Origin: JAJAZB01 sp965249815
GTDB taxonomy: Bacteria; Bacteroidota; Bacteroidia; Cytophagales; Spirosomataceae
Assembly (NCBI GenBank): GCA_965249815.1
Contig: CBDFMV010000003.1
Coordinates: forward strand, 2,108,001 to 2,172,000
DNA length: 64,000 bases
Reading direction: 5' to 3'
Shown here: positions 48,384 through 56,936 of the stretch, one piece after another
How the letters are laid out: each line of letters begins with the position of its first letter
Position numbering within the stretch: the first letter of the stretch is position 1
The notes under the pieces: generated by a model
The model's input: only the letters and a program-made list of their open reading frames with translations
The model's database searches: none
What the model was told of the DNA's origin: nothing
Translations under genes and position numbers: made by a program

Positions 48384-49005
48384 TTTGCCCGACGATCCGG
48401 CTTTCGACACGGAGGGCGTTTGGGAGCGGATTGAAACACCGCGCCGCCGGGTAGCGGGTGCGTGGCTCTGGCCGTTGGGGTTGGCGGCGAGCGTGTTGCT
48501 GGTAGTAAGTCTTTGGTTTTTTGGAAAACAGCCCGGGCAGAAGGCAACGGCGAAACTGGGAATGCCATCGCCCCATGTTGCCCAACGGCTGGCGGCAGTG
48601 CCGCGCTGGAAAACGGGAACCGATGACGTAGAAACGCCCAGACTTATTCCACGACGGAGATTGTCGCGACCCGCCGCGCCGCCGGACGCTACGCCGGAAC
48701 CCGTTCCCGAAACGATTGCCGTTTTGCCTGACCCTAAGCCGCCCATTCCGCCCAGCGAGGTTGCCGTTGAAACCACGCCGCAGCCGGAAATAGCCCAAAC
48801 GCCCGGCACGGTCGTGCTGACGATTCCGGTGCCCGGCGAAGACGCTTCGCCCACCCGCAAACCCTTCGTGGCCCGGCTGTTCAGGCAGTGGAAACGCTAC
48901 AACCGGGGCGAAACCGTGGACTGGGACGACCTCGGCCTGAAACCGCTCAAACTCGCCAAAGTCCGTGCCGATTCGGTCCGCTTTGCGCCGCGCCCAACGA
49001 ATTAA
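48337..49005 (+). CDS. Single-pass membrane protein, probable anti-sigma partner
   Basis: A 222-residue protein: cytoplasmic N-terminus (MTTENFYQRLSEKLADLPDD) with an amphipathic helix, one membrane helix (LWPLGLAASVLLVVSLWFF, about 45-63) and a long Pro/Thr-rich periplasmic part ending RLFRQWKRYNRGETVDWDDLGL. This topology and the tight overlap with the sigma gene are typical of Bacteroidota anti-sigma-like proteins, although no named anti-sigma domain is visible. Confidence 0.7.
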   Translation: MTTENFYQRLSEKLADLPDDPAFDTEGVWERIETPRRRVAGAWLWPLGLAASVLLVVSLWFFGKQPGQKATAKLGMPSPHVAQRLAAVPRWKTGTDDVETPRLIPRRRLSRPAAPPDATPEPVPETIAVLPDPKPPIPPSEVAVETTPQPEIAQTPGTVVLTIPVPGEDASPTRKPFVARLFRQWKRYNRGETVDWDDLGLKPLKLAKVRADSVRFAPRPTN

Positions 49006-49034
49006 AGCCAACAACCTTTCAATTTTCAAAAACC

Positions 49035-50132
49035 ATGAAACTCCCTTTTCTGGGCCTGGCCCTGCTGTGCCCAACCCTCGCCCTTGCCTCGGGCGAAATT
49101 CCTGCCGATACGATTCTGGTGAACGTGGGCAAGAAAGCCAGCGTGTGGTTTTACGGCGAAAAAAAAGCTGACCTCAAAACCCTCGAAGGTTACGACTGGA
49201 ACGCCATCCTCCGCGACATGAACGCCAAACTCGGCCTGACCACCCCCGCCGAATCCCGCCAGAACTACGTGGACTTGCTGGGCAACAGCTACTTGCAGGA
49301 TTCGACGCTGCGAAAAGGCGGCTCGGTGGTGAAGGTGGCAGAGCGGGAGGCGGATAAGCCGATTTCGGCGAAAGAGGCCTGGCGGAATTTGAGCAGTGGG
49401 ACGCAGGTGGGAATTTCGTTTGGGCTGCTGACCTGCAGTGCCTGGAACGGCTACGCAACCGATTTTGATTTTTTACCTTTCAATTCCAACTACTTCTCCG
49501 TTAGCCTGTTAAGGAATACGGTGTTGAAGCAACGTAAATCCAGTTTTTCACTTCGCTGGGGAGTGGAACTATCCAGAATGCAATTCCGGCAGGCCGGTCA
49601 TTCAGAAATCAACCCAAGTTCATACGTGTTCCCCTATGCCTATCCCGGTCTGGAGCGATACAACGAAGGAGAGCGGTACGGAAGCGGAATTTCATACGTC
49701 ATAAAAAGCCCATCCGGGTATCCGGGCCAGGGAATGAGCGTATTGGAAGAACGCTTTGATCGTAGAAAATACGTAGCCACCTATTTGAACCTGCCGTTGA
49801 TGCCAACGTGGACATTTTACAACCAACAGGGTGAGCGAACCTGGCGGTTTAGTGTTGGTGGATACGTTGGATTTAGGTTGAATTCTTACCGAAAAACGGT
49901 GGCTGAAGGAGGCAATTACAACCAGAAAGAGTACGCAAGTACCTACGTTTACGATAGCTACCGGCCTAAATTCAATTCGATTCGGTATGGCCTTTCTGCA
50001 AGCGTTGGCTACCGAAACATCAACTTGTTTGTTCAGCGTGATTTTCAGAATAGAAATGCTTTTACGGAAAGAAAAGACCAGATAGGTTCCCTGCATCCTC
50101 TTTCCTTCGGCGTGACACTTTTGACCAATTGA
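49035..50132 (+). CDS. Outer-membrane β-barrel protein of the sigma-factor operon
   Basis: A 365-residue protein with signal peptide (MKLPFLGLALLCPTLALA). Residues about 20-115 are an N-terminal soluble domain; from about 130 the pattern of alternating aromatic residues (FSVSLLRNTV, FSLRWGVELSRMQF, WRFSVGGYVGFRLNS, IRYGLSASVGYRNINLFV) indicates a barrel ending in FGVTLLTN. It is third in the operon and probably an output of it. From about 49430 the DNA becomes clearly less G+C-rich than the first third. Confidence 0.72.
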   Translation: MKLPFLGLALLCPTLALASGEIPADTILVNVGKKASVWFYGEKKADLKTLEGYDWNAILRDMNAKLGLTTPAESRQNYVDLLGNSYLQDSTLRKGGSVVKVAEREADKPISAKEAWRNLSSGTQVGISFGLLTCSAWNGYATDFDFLPFNSNYFSVSLLRNTVLKQRKSSFSLRWGVELSRMQFRQAGHSEINPSSYVFPYAYPGLERYNEGERYGSGISYVIKSPSGYPGQGMSVLEERFDRRKYVATYLNLPLMPTWTFYNQQGERTWRFSVGGYVGFRLNSYRKTVAEGGNYNQKEYASTYVYDSYRPKFNSIRYGLSASVGYRNINLFVQRDFQNRNAFTERKDQIGSLHPLSFGVTLLTN

Positions 50133-50212
50133 CGCCAATTTGCACTGATTCTGCTCCAGTGAGCGAACTTTTGCAATCGGAGTAAAGGTCAAACTGCTTC
50201 GGCGATTCCCCA

Positions 50213-50241
50213 AAAACCCCGGCCCCACCCGCCGGGGTTTT
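50213..50241 (+). terminator. Terminator before uvrD
   Basis: AAAACCCCGGC pairs with GCCGGGGTTTT, about 80 bases after the barrel gene stop. The uvrD promoter region follows (TATCTTCG at about 50279). Confidence 0.75.
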
Positions 50242-50318
50242 CCTTTCCCCACCCCTTCCGCCCGGTTCGGCTTTTTCGTATCTTCGTTCCCCCAAACGCG
50301 AACGAAGACTACCAGAAC

Positions 50319-52616
50319 ATGACCGATTTCCTGAGCGGCCTGAACGAACCCCAGCGCGAGGCCGTGCTCCACACCGATGGGCCGCTGATGATCATCGCCG
50401 GGGCGGGGTCGGGCAAGACCCGCGTGCTGACCTTCCGCACCGCTCACCTCATCCGTCAGGGCGTGGACCCCTACCAGATTCTGCTGCTGACCTTTACCAA
50501 CAAAGCCGCCGGCGAAATGCGCCAGCGCATCGAAAAGGTGGTCGGTACCGAGGCCCGGTCCATCTGGATGGGCACCTTCCACTCGGTGTTTGCCAAAATC
50601 CTGCGCTTCGAGGCCAAGAGCCTGGGGTTCACCTCCAACTTCTCAATTTATGACACCGACGATTCCAAGTCACTTATTCGCAGCATCGTGAAGGAGCGCG
50701 GGCTGGACGATAAAGTTTACAAGCAGGGCGTGGTGTTCAACCGGATTTCGGGGGCCAAAAACCGCCTGATTTCCGCCGATGATTACCTCCAGAACCCCAT
50801 CATCCAGGCCGACGACGCGGCGGCGCGGTTGCCCGAAGTGGGGCGGATTTTCAAAATCTACGTGGACCGCTGCTTCAAGGCCAACGCGATGGATTTCGAC
50901 GACCTGTTGTTCAACACCAACATCCTTTTCCGCGATCACCCCGCCGTGCTGCACAAGTACCAGCACAAGTTCCGGCACGTGATGGTCGATGAGTTTCAGG
51001 ATACCAACGTGTCTCAGTATCTGATTACCAGAAAGTTAGCCGCCATTCATCAGAACATCTGCGTGGTGGGCGACGACGCCCAGAGCATCTACGCCTTCCG
51101 GGGGGCCGACATCCAGAACATCCTCAATTTCGAGAAAGACTACCCCGACCTGACCACCATCCGCCTCGAACAAAACTACCGCTCGACGCAGACTATCGTG
51201 AAGGCCGCCAACTCGGTGATTGCCCGCAACCGGGCGCAACTCCGCAAGGAAGTCTGGACGAGCAACGAGGAAGGCCCGCTCATCGAGGTCATCAAGGCGG
51301 CCTCCGACAACGAGGAAGGGCGCCTCGTGGCGACGCACCTGTTCGAGGAGCGCATCAACCACGGCCTGCGCAACAACGATTTCGCGATTCTCTACCGCAC
51401 CAACGCGCAGTCGCGGGCCTTCGAGGAATCGCTCCGCAAGCTCAACATCAAGTACCGCATCATCGGCGGGCTGTCGTTTTACCAGCGCAAGGAAATTAAG
51501 GATTTGCTGGCCTACCTGCGCTTCACCATCAACCAGAGCGACGAGGAGGCCTTCAAGCGCATCATTAACCTGCCCAAGCGCGGCATTGGCGACACGACGG
51601 TGGCCAAAATCGCGGTCGTGGCGGCGGAGAACGGCATTTCGGTTTGGGAAGTGGTGGCCGACATCGGCAAGTACGCCGCCGGGCGCTGGAACGCGACGGT
51701 CGAGGGTTTCGCCGATCTGATCAAATCGTACCACCTGCTGCTCGACAAAAAAGACGCCTACGAAGTGGCCAGCCACGTGGCCAAAACCTCCGGGCTGCTC
51801 AAGGAACTCTACGAAGACAAAACCGTGGAGGGCCTCAGCCGCTACGAAAACGTGCAGGAATTGCTGAACGCCATTAAGGAATTCGTGGACAACCCCGAAA
51901 ATGAGGACAAAAGCCTCGGTTCGTTCCTACAAACCGTTTCGCTGCTCACCACCGCCGACACCGACGAAGACCCCAACGACAACGACAAGGTCACGCTGAT
52001 GACCATTCACGGCGCGAAGGGCCTCGAATTCGACCACGTGTACATCGTCGGGCTGGAGGAAGACCTGTTTCCCAGCCAGATGATGCTCCAGAGCCGCGCC
52101 GATTTGGAGGAAGAGCGGCGGCTTTTTTACGTCGCCATCACCCGCGCCGAAAAGCGCCTCGTGGTGAGCTACGCCGAAAGTCGCTACCAGTACGGCCGCC
52201 CCAAAATGTGCGAACCGAGCCGATTTCTGGAAGAAATCGATCCGACGTACCTGCAAATCTCCCGCAGCGCCAGCCGCCGGGCCGCCGAAAGCCGCGGACT
52301 CAGCGGGGAATCGGGCGGGTCAAGGGCGTTGGGCGGGAGTTCAGGAGGCTCCATGTCGTTCGTGCGCAACCTGACCAACAAACCGGCCCGTTCGCTTCCC
52401 ACGCCCGCCTCCGACCACAAACCAAGCGCCGACTTCGCCCCCAGCGACACGAAGCAACTCCAGGTCGGCCAGCGGGTGGAACACGCCAAATTTGGTTTCG
52501 GGAAAGTGCGCGAACTCGACGTGAACGGCACGGACCGCAAGGCGGTGATTGACTTTGAAAAAGCAGGAGAAAAGACGCTGCTGCTGAGCTTTGCGAAGCT
52601 GAGGATTGTGGAATAA
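50319..52616 (+). CDS. uvrD: UvrD/PcrA-type superfamily 1 DNA helicase
   Basis: A 765-residue helicase with all SF1A motifs: I/Walker A GAGSGKT (28-34), II/DExx with VDEFQDTN (about 225), Q motif LNEPQREAV (8-16), III GDDAQSIYAFRGAD, IV RLEQNYRSTQ, V LMTIHGAKGLEFDHV and VI VAITRAEKRLVVSYA. The C-terminal region (about 650-765) ends in a Tudor-like domain (GQRVEHAKFGFGKVRELD). It acts in excision repair and removal of RecA or stalled forks. A second, decayed copy of its last ~55 bases lies at 53629. Confidence 0.96.
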   Translation: MTDFLSGLNEPQREAVLHTDGPLMIIAGAGSGKTRVLTFRTAHLIRQGVDPYQILLLTFTNKAAGEMRQRIEKVVGTEARSIWMGTFHSVFAKILRFEAKSLGFTSNFSIYDTDDSKSLIRSIVKERGLDDKVYKQGVVFNRISGAKNRLISADDYLQNPIIQADDAAARLPEVGRIFKIYVDRCFKANAMDFDDLLFNTNILFRDHPAVLHKYQHKFRHVMVDEFQDTNVSQYLITRKLAAIHQNICVVGDDAQSIYAFRGADIQNILNFEKDYPDLTTIRLEQNYRSTQTIVKAANSVIARNRAQLRKEVWTSNEEGPLIEVIKAASDNEEGRLVATHLFEERINHGLRNNDFAILYRTNAQSRAFEESLRKLNIKYRIIGGLSFYQRKEIKDLLAYLRFTINQSDEEAFKRIINLPKRGIGDTTVAKIAVVAAENGISVWEVVADIGKYAAGRWNATVEGFADLIKSYHLLLDKKDAYEVASHVAKTSGLLKELYEDKTVEGLSRYENVQELLNAIKEFVDNPENEDKSLGSFLQTVSLLTTADTDEDPNDNDKVTLMTIHGAKGLEFDHVYIVGLEEDLFPSQMMLQSRADLEEERRLFYVAITRAEKRLVVSYAESRYQYGRPKMCEPSRFLEEIDPTYLQISRSASRRAAESRGLSGESGGSRALGGSSGGSMSFVRNLTNKPARSLPTPASDHKPSADFAPSDTKQLQVGQRVEHAKFGFGKVRELDVNGTDRKAVIDFEKAGEKTLLLSFAKLRIVE

Positions 52617-52628
52617 AACCAACGTAGT

Positions 52629-52662
52629 AGCTTTGACAACTCTTCGAAGAGTTGTCAAAGCT
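52629..52662. repeat. Perfect 34-base palindrome after uvrD
   Basis: AGCTTTGACAACTCTTC is mirrored without loop by GAAGAGTTGTCAAAGCT, 12 bases after the uvrD stop and 9 bases before the DUF433 start; likely a terminator or mobile palindrome at the cassette edge. Confidence 0.9.
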
Positions 52663-52671
52663 GGTTCAATC

Positions 52672-52890
52672 ATGACTTACACCTACCCCGATTTCCCCAC
52701 CATCACCGTGGACCCGGAAATTTGCATGGGCAAACCCGTGTTGGCCGGAACCCGGATGCCCGTTGTGTCGGTGTTTGGTTACCTCGGCGGCGGCATGAGC
52801 GTGGAGGAGTTCGTGCGGGAATTTTCCTGGATTTCCCGCCAACAGGTGCTGGACGCAATGGCGTTTGCCCTTTCTCCGCCGAACCATTAA
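52672..52890 (+). CDS. DUF433 domain protein, without partner
   Basis: A 72-residue protein from ATG 52672: FPTITVDPEICMGKPVLAGTRMPVVSVFGYLGGGMSVEEFVREF carries the DUF433 signature. No DUF5615 gene follows; instead a Uma2 gene starts 11 bases later. It lies inside the segment bracketed by the two uvrD ends. Confidence 0.9.
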   Translation: MTYTYPDFPTITVDPEICMGKPVLAGTRMPVVSVFGYLGGGMSVEEFVREFSWISRQQVLDAMAFALSPPNH

Positions 52891-52901
52891 CTTCCGCCCT
52901 C

Positions 52902-53528
52902 ATGGGAGAGCCAGCAATCAAATACCCCTTCACCGTCGAAGAATACCTTGAACGCGAGAAGACCTCGCTCGTCAAGCACGAGTACCACGAAGGCGAAATC
53001 TTCGCGATGGCTGGCGGTACGCCCCGGCATAGCATCCTGGTTAACAACGTGGGGGGCGAATTGCGTAACGCGCTGAAAGGGAAATCTTGCGTAGCGCACA
53101 GCAGCGAAACCCAATTGGCGACCTCGCGTCGGCGTTTTGTGTACGCCGATGGTTCGGTGATTTGCGGCAAACTGACTTCGTTTGAAGAAAATCCGCTGGC
53201 GGCCAACAACCCGGTCGTCATTGTGGAAGTGCTCTCCGACAGTACCTCCGCCTACGACCGGGGAGGGAAATTTATGCGGTACCGGCAGATGCCTTCGTTC
53301 CGCGAGTACGTACTGATTGAACAACGCTTTCCGCAGGTTGACGTTTTTTTCAGAACCGAAAGTGGACTTTGGAAAATTTCGAGTTACGAAGACCTTAGCG
53401 CCGACGTTGAAATTCAGTCAATCAACGTAAAAATACCAATGGCTGAACTCTACGCCAACGTCGAATTTGATGCTCCGTCGGATGAAGACTGGTACGGAAA
53501 ACAACCCTTTCTCCGGCCTGAATCCTAA
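52902..53528 (+). CDS. Uma2 family putative endonuclease
   Basis: A 208-residue protein from ATG 52902. Family landmarks: FTVEEYLEREKTSLVKHEYHEGEIFAMAGG (N-terminus with the E of the PD-(D/E)XK fold), HSILVNNVGGELRNALKGK, YADGSVICG, NNPVVIVEVLSDSTSAYDRGGKFMRYRQMPSFREYVLIEQ with the typical ...VEVLSDST..D.. core. The fold is restriction-endonuclease-like; biological role unknown. A shorter, damaged copy with almost the same first 35 residues lies at 54325. Confidence 0.92.
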   Translation: MGEPAIKYPFTVEEYLEREKTSLVKHEYHEGEIFAMAGGTPRHSILVNNVGGELRNALKGKSCVAHSSETQLATSRRRFVYADGSVICGKLTSFEENPLAANNPVVIVEVLSDSTSAYDRGGKFMRYRQMPSFREYVLIEQRFPQVDVFFRTESGLWKISSYEDLSADVEIQSINVKIPMAELYANVEFDAPSDEDWYGKQPFLRPES

Positions 53529-53628
53529 GGGTAATCGAAGATAGTTATTCATAATCCCTGCGGCTAATCGTGGGGATGAAGGCTCTAAGCCTGCCGATAG
53601 GCGGCACTGGCTACAAGCCAGCGCCAGC

Positions 53629-53680
53629 GGAGAAAAAGAGCCTGCTGCTCAGCTTTGCCAAGTTGAGGATTGTGGAGTAG
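53629..53680 (+). pseudogene. Decayed duplicate of the uvrD 3' end
   Basis: Bases 53643-53681 match the last 39 bases of uvrD (52578-52616) at 34 positions, including the stop codon region (GAGGATTGTGGA then TAA or TAG); the match extends upstream through GGAGAAAA. It lies 13 bases after a GGCACTGGCTACAAGCCAGCGCC-like hairpin and has no open frame of its own. Confidence 0.8.
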
Positions 53681-53755
53681 GTTCGCGGCCACCCCTTGCC
53701 CGTTTTCGCATCGAAGAAATACCCTGCTCTACCAACGCTTCCAACCCCAATCCCC

Positions 53756-54328
53756 ATGAAACGTCATTCTTTCCTGAAGTTCTGCGCTGCCGTGGGTACG
53801 TACCTGGCCGCGCCGTTTAGCGCCAGCGCGAAACCCACCGACCGCATTGGCAAAGGCATCAAGGTGGACGCCGGCAAAGACCGGTTCGACCAGCCTATTT
53901 CGCTGCTGGAGGGCGACACTTTTTACACTAAAGTCTCCACCAAAGACACCGATGGCGATATTTACGTCTTTGAATCAACCCGGGTGAAAGAAGGTGGTCC
54001 TACCTTTCACCTGCATTATGAACAGGACGAGTGGTGGTACGTCCTGAAAGGCGAATTCCTGTTCAAAGTGGGCGACGAAACCTTCACCGCCAAAGCAGGT
54101 GATACCGTGTTTGGACCACGGCAGGTGCCTCACGCCTTTGCGAAGGTAGGCAAGGGCGAGGCCAAACTGCTGATGTTTTTTCAGCCCGCTGGAAAGATGG
54201 AAGCCATGTTTCAAAAGATTAGCCAAGGCACCACGAAAGGCATGACGGAGGCCGAGCAGGATGCATTCAGGCAGGAGCATGGCCTCAAACGCGTCGGCCC
54301 ACCGCTCACGTATTTCAAAAAGTGGTGA
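53756..54328 (+). CDS. Secreted cupin-domain protein
   Basis: A 190-residue protein with a signal peptide (MKRHSFLKFCAAVGTYLAAP). The cupin core is clear: GGPTFHLHYEQDEWWYVLKGEFLFKVGDETFTAKAGDTVFGPRQVPHAF, with metal-binding H-x-H, E and H. A C-terminal helical tail (MTEAEQDAFRQEHGLK) follows. Similar Bacteroidota proteins have no assigned substrate. Its stop codon overlaps the start of the Uma2 pseudogene. Confidence 0.88.
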   Translation: MKRHSFLKFCAAVGTYLAAPFSASAKPTDRIGKGIKVDAGKDRFDQPISLLEGDTFYTKVSTKDTDGDIYVFESTRVKEGGPTFHLHYEQDEWWYVLKGEFLFKVGDETFTAKAGDTVFGPRQVPHAFAKVGKGEAKLLMFFQPAGKMEAMFQKISQGTTKGMTEAEQDAFRQEHGLKRVGPPLTYFKKW

Positions 54329-54565
54329 CCGTCGAGGAGTACCTCGAACGGGAACGAACCTCGCTCGTCAAGCACGAGTACCACGAGGGCGAAATCTTCG
54401 CGATGGCTGGGAGTACGGCCCGGCACAGTCGTTTGTCTACCCAAAATGGTGTTTTTGCAATCCATCGGCGTGCGGATTTCGATGCAGGAGTTGTACGACG
54501 GCGTGGTGTTCGACGCTAACTCGGCGGAGGAGTGGTTCGCGAAAAAAGGCCCGACCTTCGGGTAA
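54325..54565 (+). pseudogene. Uma2 family pseudogene with internal deletion
   Basis: The frame from GTG 54325 reads VTVEEYLERERTSLVKHEYH...MAGSTARHS, matching the intact Uma2 gene at 52902 nearly base for base, then changes abruptly at about 54430. The C-terminal part reappears in another frame as MQELYDGVVFDANSAEEWF and the end AKKGPTFG with TAA 54563-54565. So the middle of the gene was deleted and the halves are out of frame. Confidence 0.85.
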
Positions 54566-54613
54566 TCCCCCCTCCGCCGACCGACGGCTTTTTCGTACCT
54601 TCGCTCCCCGGCT

Positions 54614-56404
54614 ATGGAAAAGAACTTCGTCGTATCGGCCCGCAAGTACCGGCCCGTCACCTTCGACTCGGTGGTGGGTCAGGAGCACATCACCACGACC
54701 CTCAAAAACGCCATCCGCACCAGCCACCTGGCGCAGGCGTTTCTGTTTTGCGGGCCGCGTGGGGTGGGCAAAACCACCTGCGCGCGGATTCTGGCCAAGA
54801 CCATCAACTGCCAGCGGCTGGACGACCACGTCGAACCCTGCGGCGAGTGCGAAAGCTGCGTGTCGTTTCAGCACAACGCCTCGCTCAACATCCACGAACT
54901 CGACGCGGCCTCCAACAATTCGGTGGACGACATCCGCAACCTCATCGACCAGGTGCGCTACCCGCCGCAGGTGGGCAAGTACAAGGTGTACATCATCGAC
55001 GAGGTCCACATGCTCTCGACGAGCGCCTTCAACGCGTTTCTGAAAACGCTCGAAGAGCCGCCGAGCTACGCCATTTTTATCCTGGCCACCACCGAGAAGC
55101 ACAAAATCCTGCCGACGATTCTGAGCCGCTGCCAGATTTTCGATTTCAACCGAATTCAGAACCGCGACATTTCGAACCACCTCGCCAAAATCGCCGAAGC
55201 CGAAGGCATTGGCTTTGAAGGCGACGCCCTCGAACTCATCGCTCAGAAAGCCGACGGCGGCCTCCGCGACGCGCTGTCGATGTTCGATTTGAACGTCACC
55301 TTCTCGACCGACGGCACCCTGCACTACCGTGAGGTGCTCGACAACCTGCACATTCTCGATTACGACTACTACTTCGCCCTGACCGAGGCGCTGCTGGCCG
55401 GGAGCATCGCGCAGGCCTACCTCCTATTCGACGAAATTCTCGGAAAAGGCTTCGATGGGCACCAGTTCGTCGTCGGTTTGCTGGAACACTTCCGTAACCT
55501 GCTCGTCTGCAAGGATGCCGCGACGGTGAAACTCCTCCAGGTAACCGAAACCATCCAGCGGAAGTACCTGGCGCAGTCGGCGGCGGCACCGGTGTCGTTT
55601 CTGGTGTCGGCCCTGAGCGTGGGCAGCCAGTGCGACATCAATTACAAACAGGCTAAGCAGCAGCGCCTGCACGTTGAAATCACGCTGACCAAACTCGCCA
55701 GCCTGCCGAGCGTGCTCAACCTCGCGCAGTTGCCCCCGAGTACTCGGGGCCACGCGAACGGGGTGGCGGTGGCCGTCCAGGTAGAGGAAATTTCCGAAAA
55801 AAAAAAGCTTGAAGGAAGTGTAGCGCGCACCGAGCAGAGCGCAGAGAAAACGGATGAGGGCGTTGCTCTAAGCTCCAATCCGCCAGCGAGCCTCGCACCA
55901 TCCGCAACTCCCAACCCGCAGGCTCCCGTTGCCCGCCCGGCGCTGAGTAAGCTTAAAAGTACGGTTGATTTGACGGCCCCCGCGCCGACCAACGGCACGG
56001 CCAGCCTCAACGCCACCACCGAGCCGGAGGTTCGGTACTCAAAACCCTACACGCGGGAGCAGTTGCAGGAAGCCTGGAATCAGTTTATTCTGAAACGCGA
56101 AGCCGTGGGCCGCGCCAGCGAAGCCGTGATGCTCAACCGGGACTTCGACGTGGTGGACGGGGTGATTCAACTCGGGTTGGACAATGCCGTGCAAATGGGC
56201 CTGTTGCAGGATTTCAAGGCCGATTTGATGCACCACCTGCGCGACTCGCTGCAAAACTCGCACATCCACTTGCACGCCTTCGTCAACGATCACCAGGTGC
56301 AGCGGATGCCCTACACCCAGGCCGAGAAGTTTGCCTTTCTGGCCGAAAAAAATCCAGCCCTGCACGAGTTGAAAAGCGCGCTGGGGCTGGATTTTGATTA
56401 TTGA
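54614..56404 (+). CDS. dnaX: DNA polymerase III subunits gamma and tau
   Basis: A 596-residue protein: AAA+ ATPase with GPRGVGKTTCARILAKTINC (about 47-66), the zinc-binding C-x-E-C-x-x-C segment (PCGECESC), VYIIDEVHMLS (Walker B) and the sensor AIFILATTEKHKILPTILSRC. Domain III extends to about 350; the Pro/Ala-rich linker (about 380-470) and a final tau-like region follow. It loads the β clamp at the replication fork. No obvious programmed frameshift slippery site was noted. Confidence 0.96.
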   Translation: MEKNFVVSARKYRPVTFDSVVGQEHITTTLKNAIRTSHLAQAFLFCGPRGVGKTTCARILAKTINCQRLDDHVEPCGECESCVSFQHNASLNIHELDAASNNSVDDIRNLIDQVRYPPQVGKYKVYIIDEVHMLSTSAFNAFLKTLEEPPSYAIFILATTEKHKILPTILSRCQIFDFNRIQNRDISNHLAKIAEAEGIGFEGDALELIAQKADGGLRDALSMFDLNVTFSTDGTLHYREVLDNLHILDYDYYFALTEALLAGSIAQAYLLFDEILGKGFDGHQFVVGLLEHFRNLLVCKDAATVKLLQVTETIQRKYLAQSAAAPVSFLVSALSVGSQCDINYKQAKQQRLHVEITLTKLASLPSVLNLAQLPPSTRGHANGVAVAVQVEEISEKKKLEGSVARTEQSAEKTDEGVALSSNPPASLAPSATPNPQAPVARPALSKLKSTVDLTAPAPTNGTASLNATTEPEVRYSKPYTREQLQEAWNQFILKREAVGRASEAVMLNRDFDVVDGVIQLGLDNAVQMGLLQDFKADLMHHLRDSLQNSHIHLHAFVNDHQVQRMPYTQAEKFAFLAEKNPALHELKSALGLDFDY

Positions 56405-56410
56405 CGACTC

Positions 56411-56443
56411 AGACCTAACAGGTTTCAAAAACCTGTTAGGTCT
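56411..56443. terminator. AGACCTAACAGGTTT hairpin, copy 2
   Basis: AGACCTAACAGGTTT pairs with AAACCTGTTAGGTCT, ending 5 bases before the smpB stop; nearly identical to the hairpin at 28385. It lies between convergent dnaX and smpB. Confidence 0.8.
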
Positions 56444-56447
56444 TGTT

Positions 56448-56915
56448 CTAATCCTCCCTTCGCGCCATTTCCCGCTTCACGTCGCGCTCCTGAATGTCGC
56501 TGCGCTTGTCGTACAGTTTCTTGCCCTTCGCCAGCGCGATGTTGAGTTTGGCCAACCCTTTCTCGCTGAGAAACAGCCGCGTGGGCACGAGCGTCAGGCC
56601 GGTGTCCTTTAGTTTTTCGGAAAGGCGCTTCAATTCTTTTTTCTGGAGCAGCAGCTTGCGGTCGCGGATGGGGTCGTGGTTGGCAGAGGTGCCCTCTTCG
56701 TACCGGGCGATGTTGATGCCGCGCACGAAGAGTTCGTCGCTCAGAAACAGGCAGTAGGCGTCGGTCAGGTTGGCCTTGCCTTCGCGGATGGACTTGATTT
56801 CGGTGCCCGTCAGCACCATGCCGGCGGTGAAGGTGTCGAGAAACTGGTATTCAAACTTCGCCCGCCGGTTTTGCACCTCGATGGTTTTGGCGAAACGGGA
56901 TTTTTTCTCGGCCAT
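56448..56915 (-). CDS. smpB: SsrA-binding protein SmpB
   Basis: A 155-residue protein from ATG 56915; it binds tmRNA and rescues stalled ribosomes. Family pattern: IEVQNRRAKFEYQFLDTFTAGMVLTGTEIKSIREGKANLTDAYC, RDRKLLLQKKEL and a basic tail with DKRSDIQERDVKREMAR. An upstream extension to 57023 crosses the palindromic element and is rejected. The ssrA gene is not in the window. Confidence 0.96.
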   Translation of the reverse strand: MAEKKSRFAKTIEVQNRRAKFEYQFLDTFTAGMVLTGTEIKSIREGKANLTDAYCLFLSDELFVRGINIARYEEGTSANHDPIRDRKLLLQKKELKRLSEKLKDTGLTLVPTRLFLSEKGLAKLNIALAKGKKLYDKRSDIQERDVKREMARRED

Positions 56916-56936
56916 GATTCCAAACTGAAAAAAATT

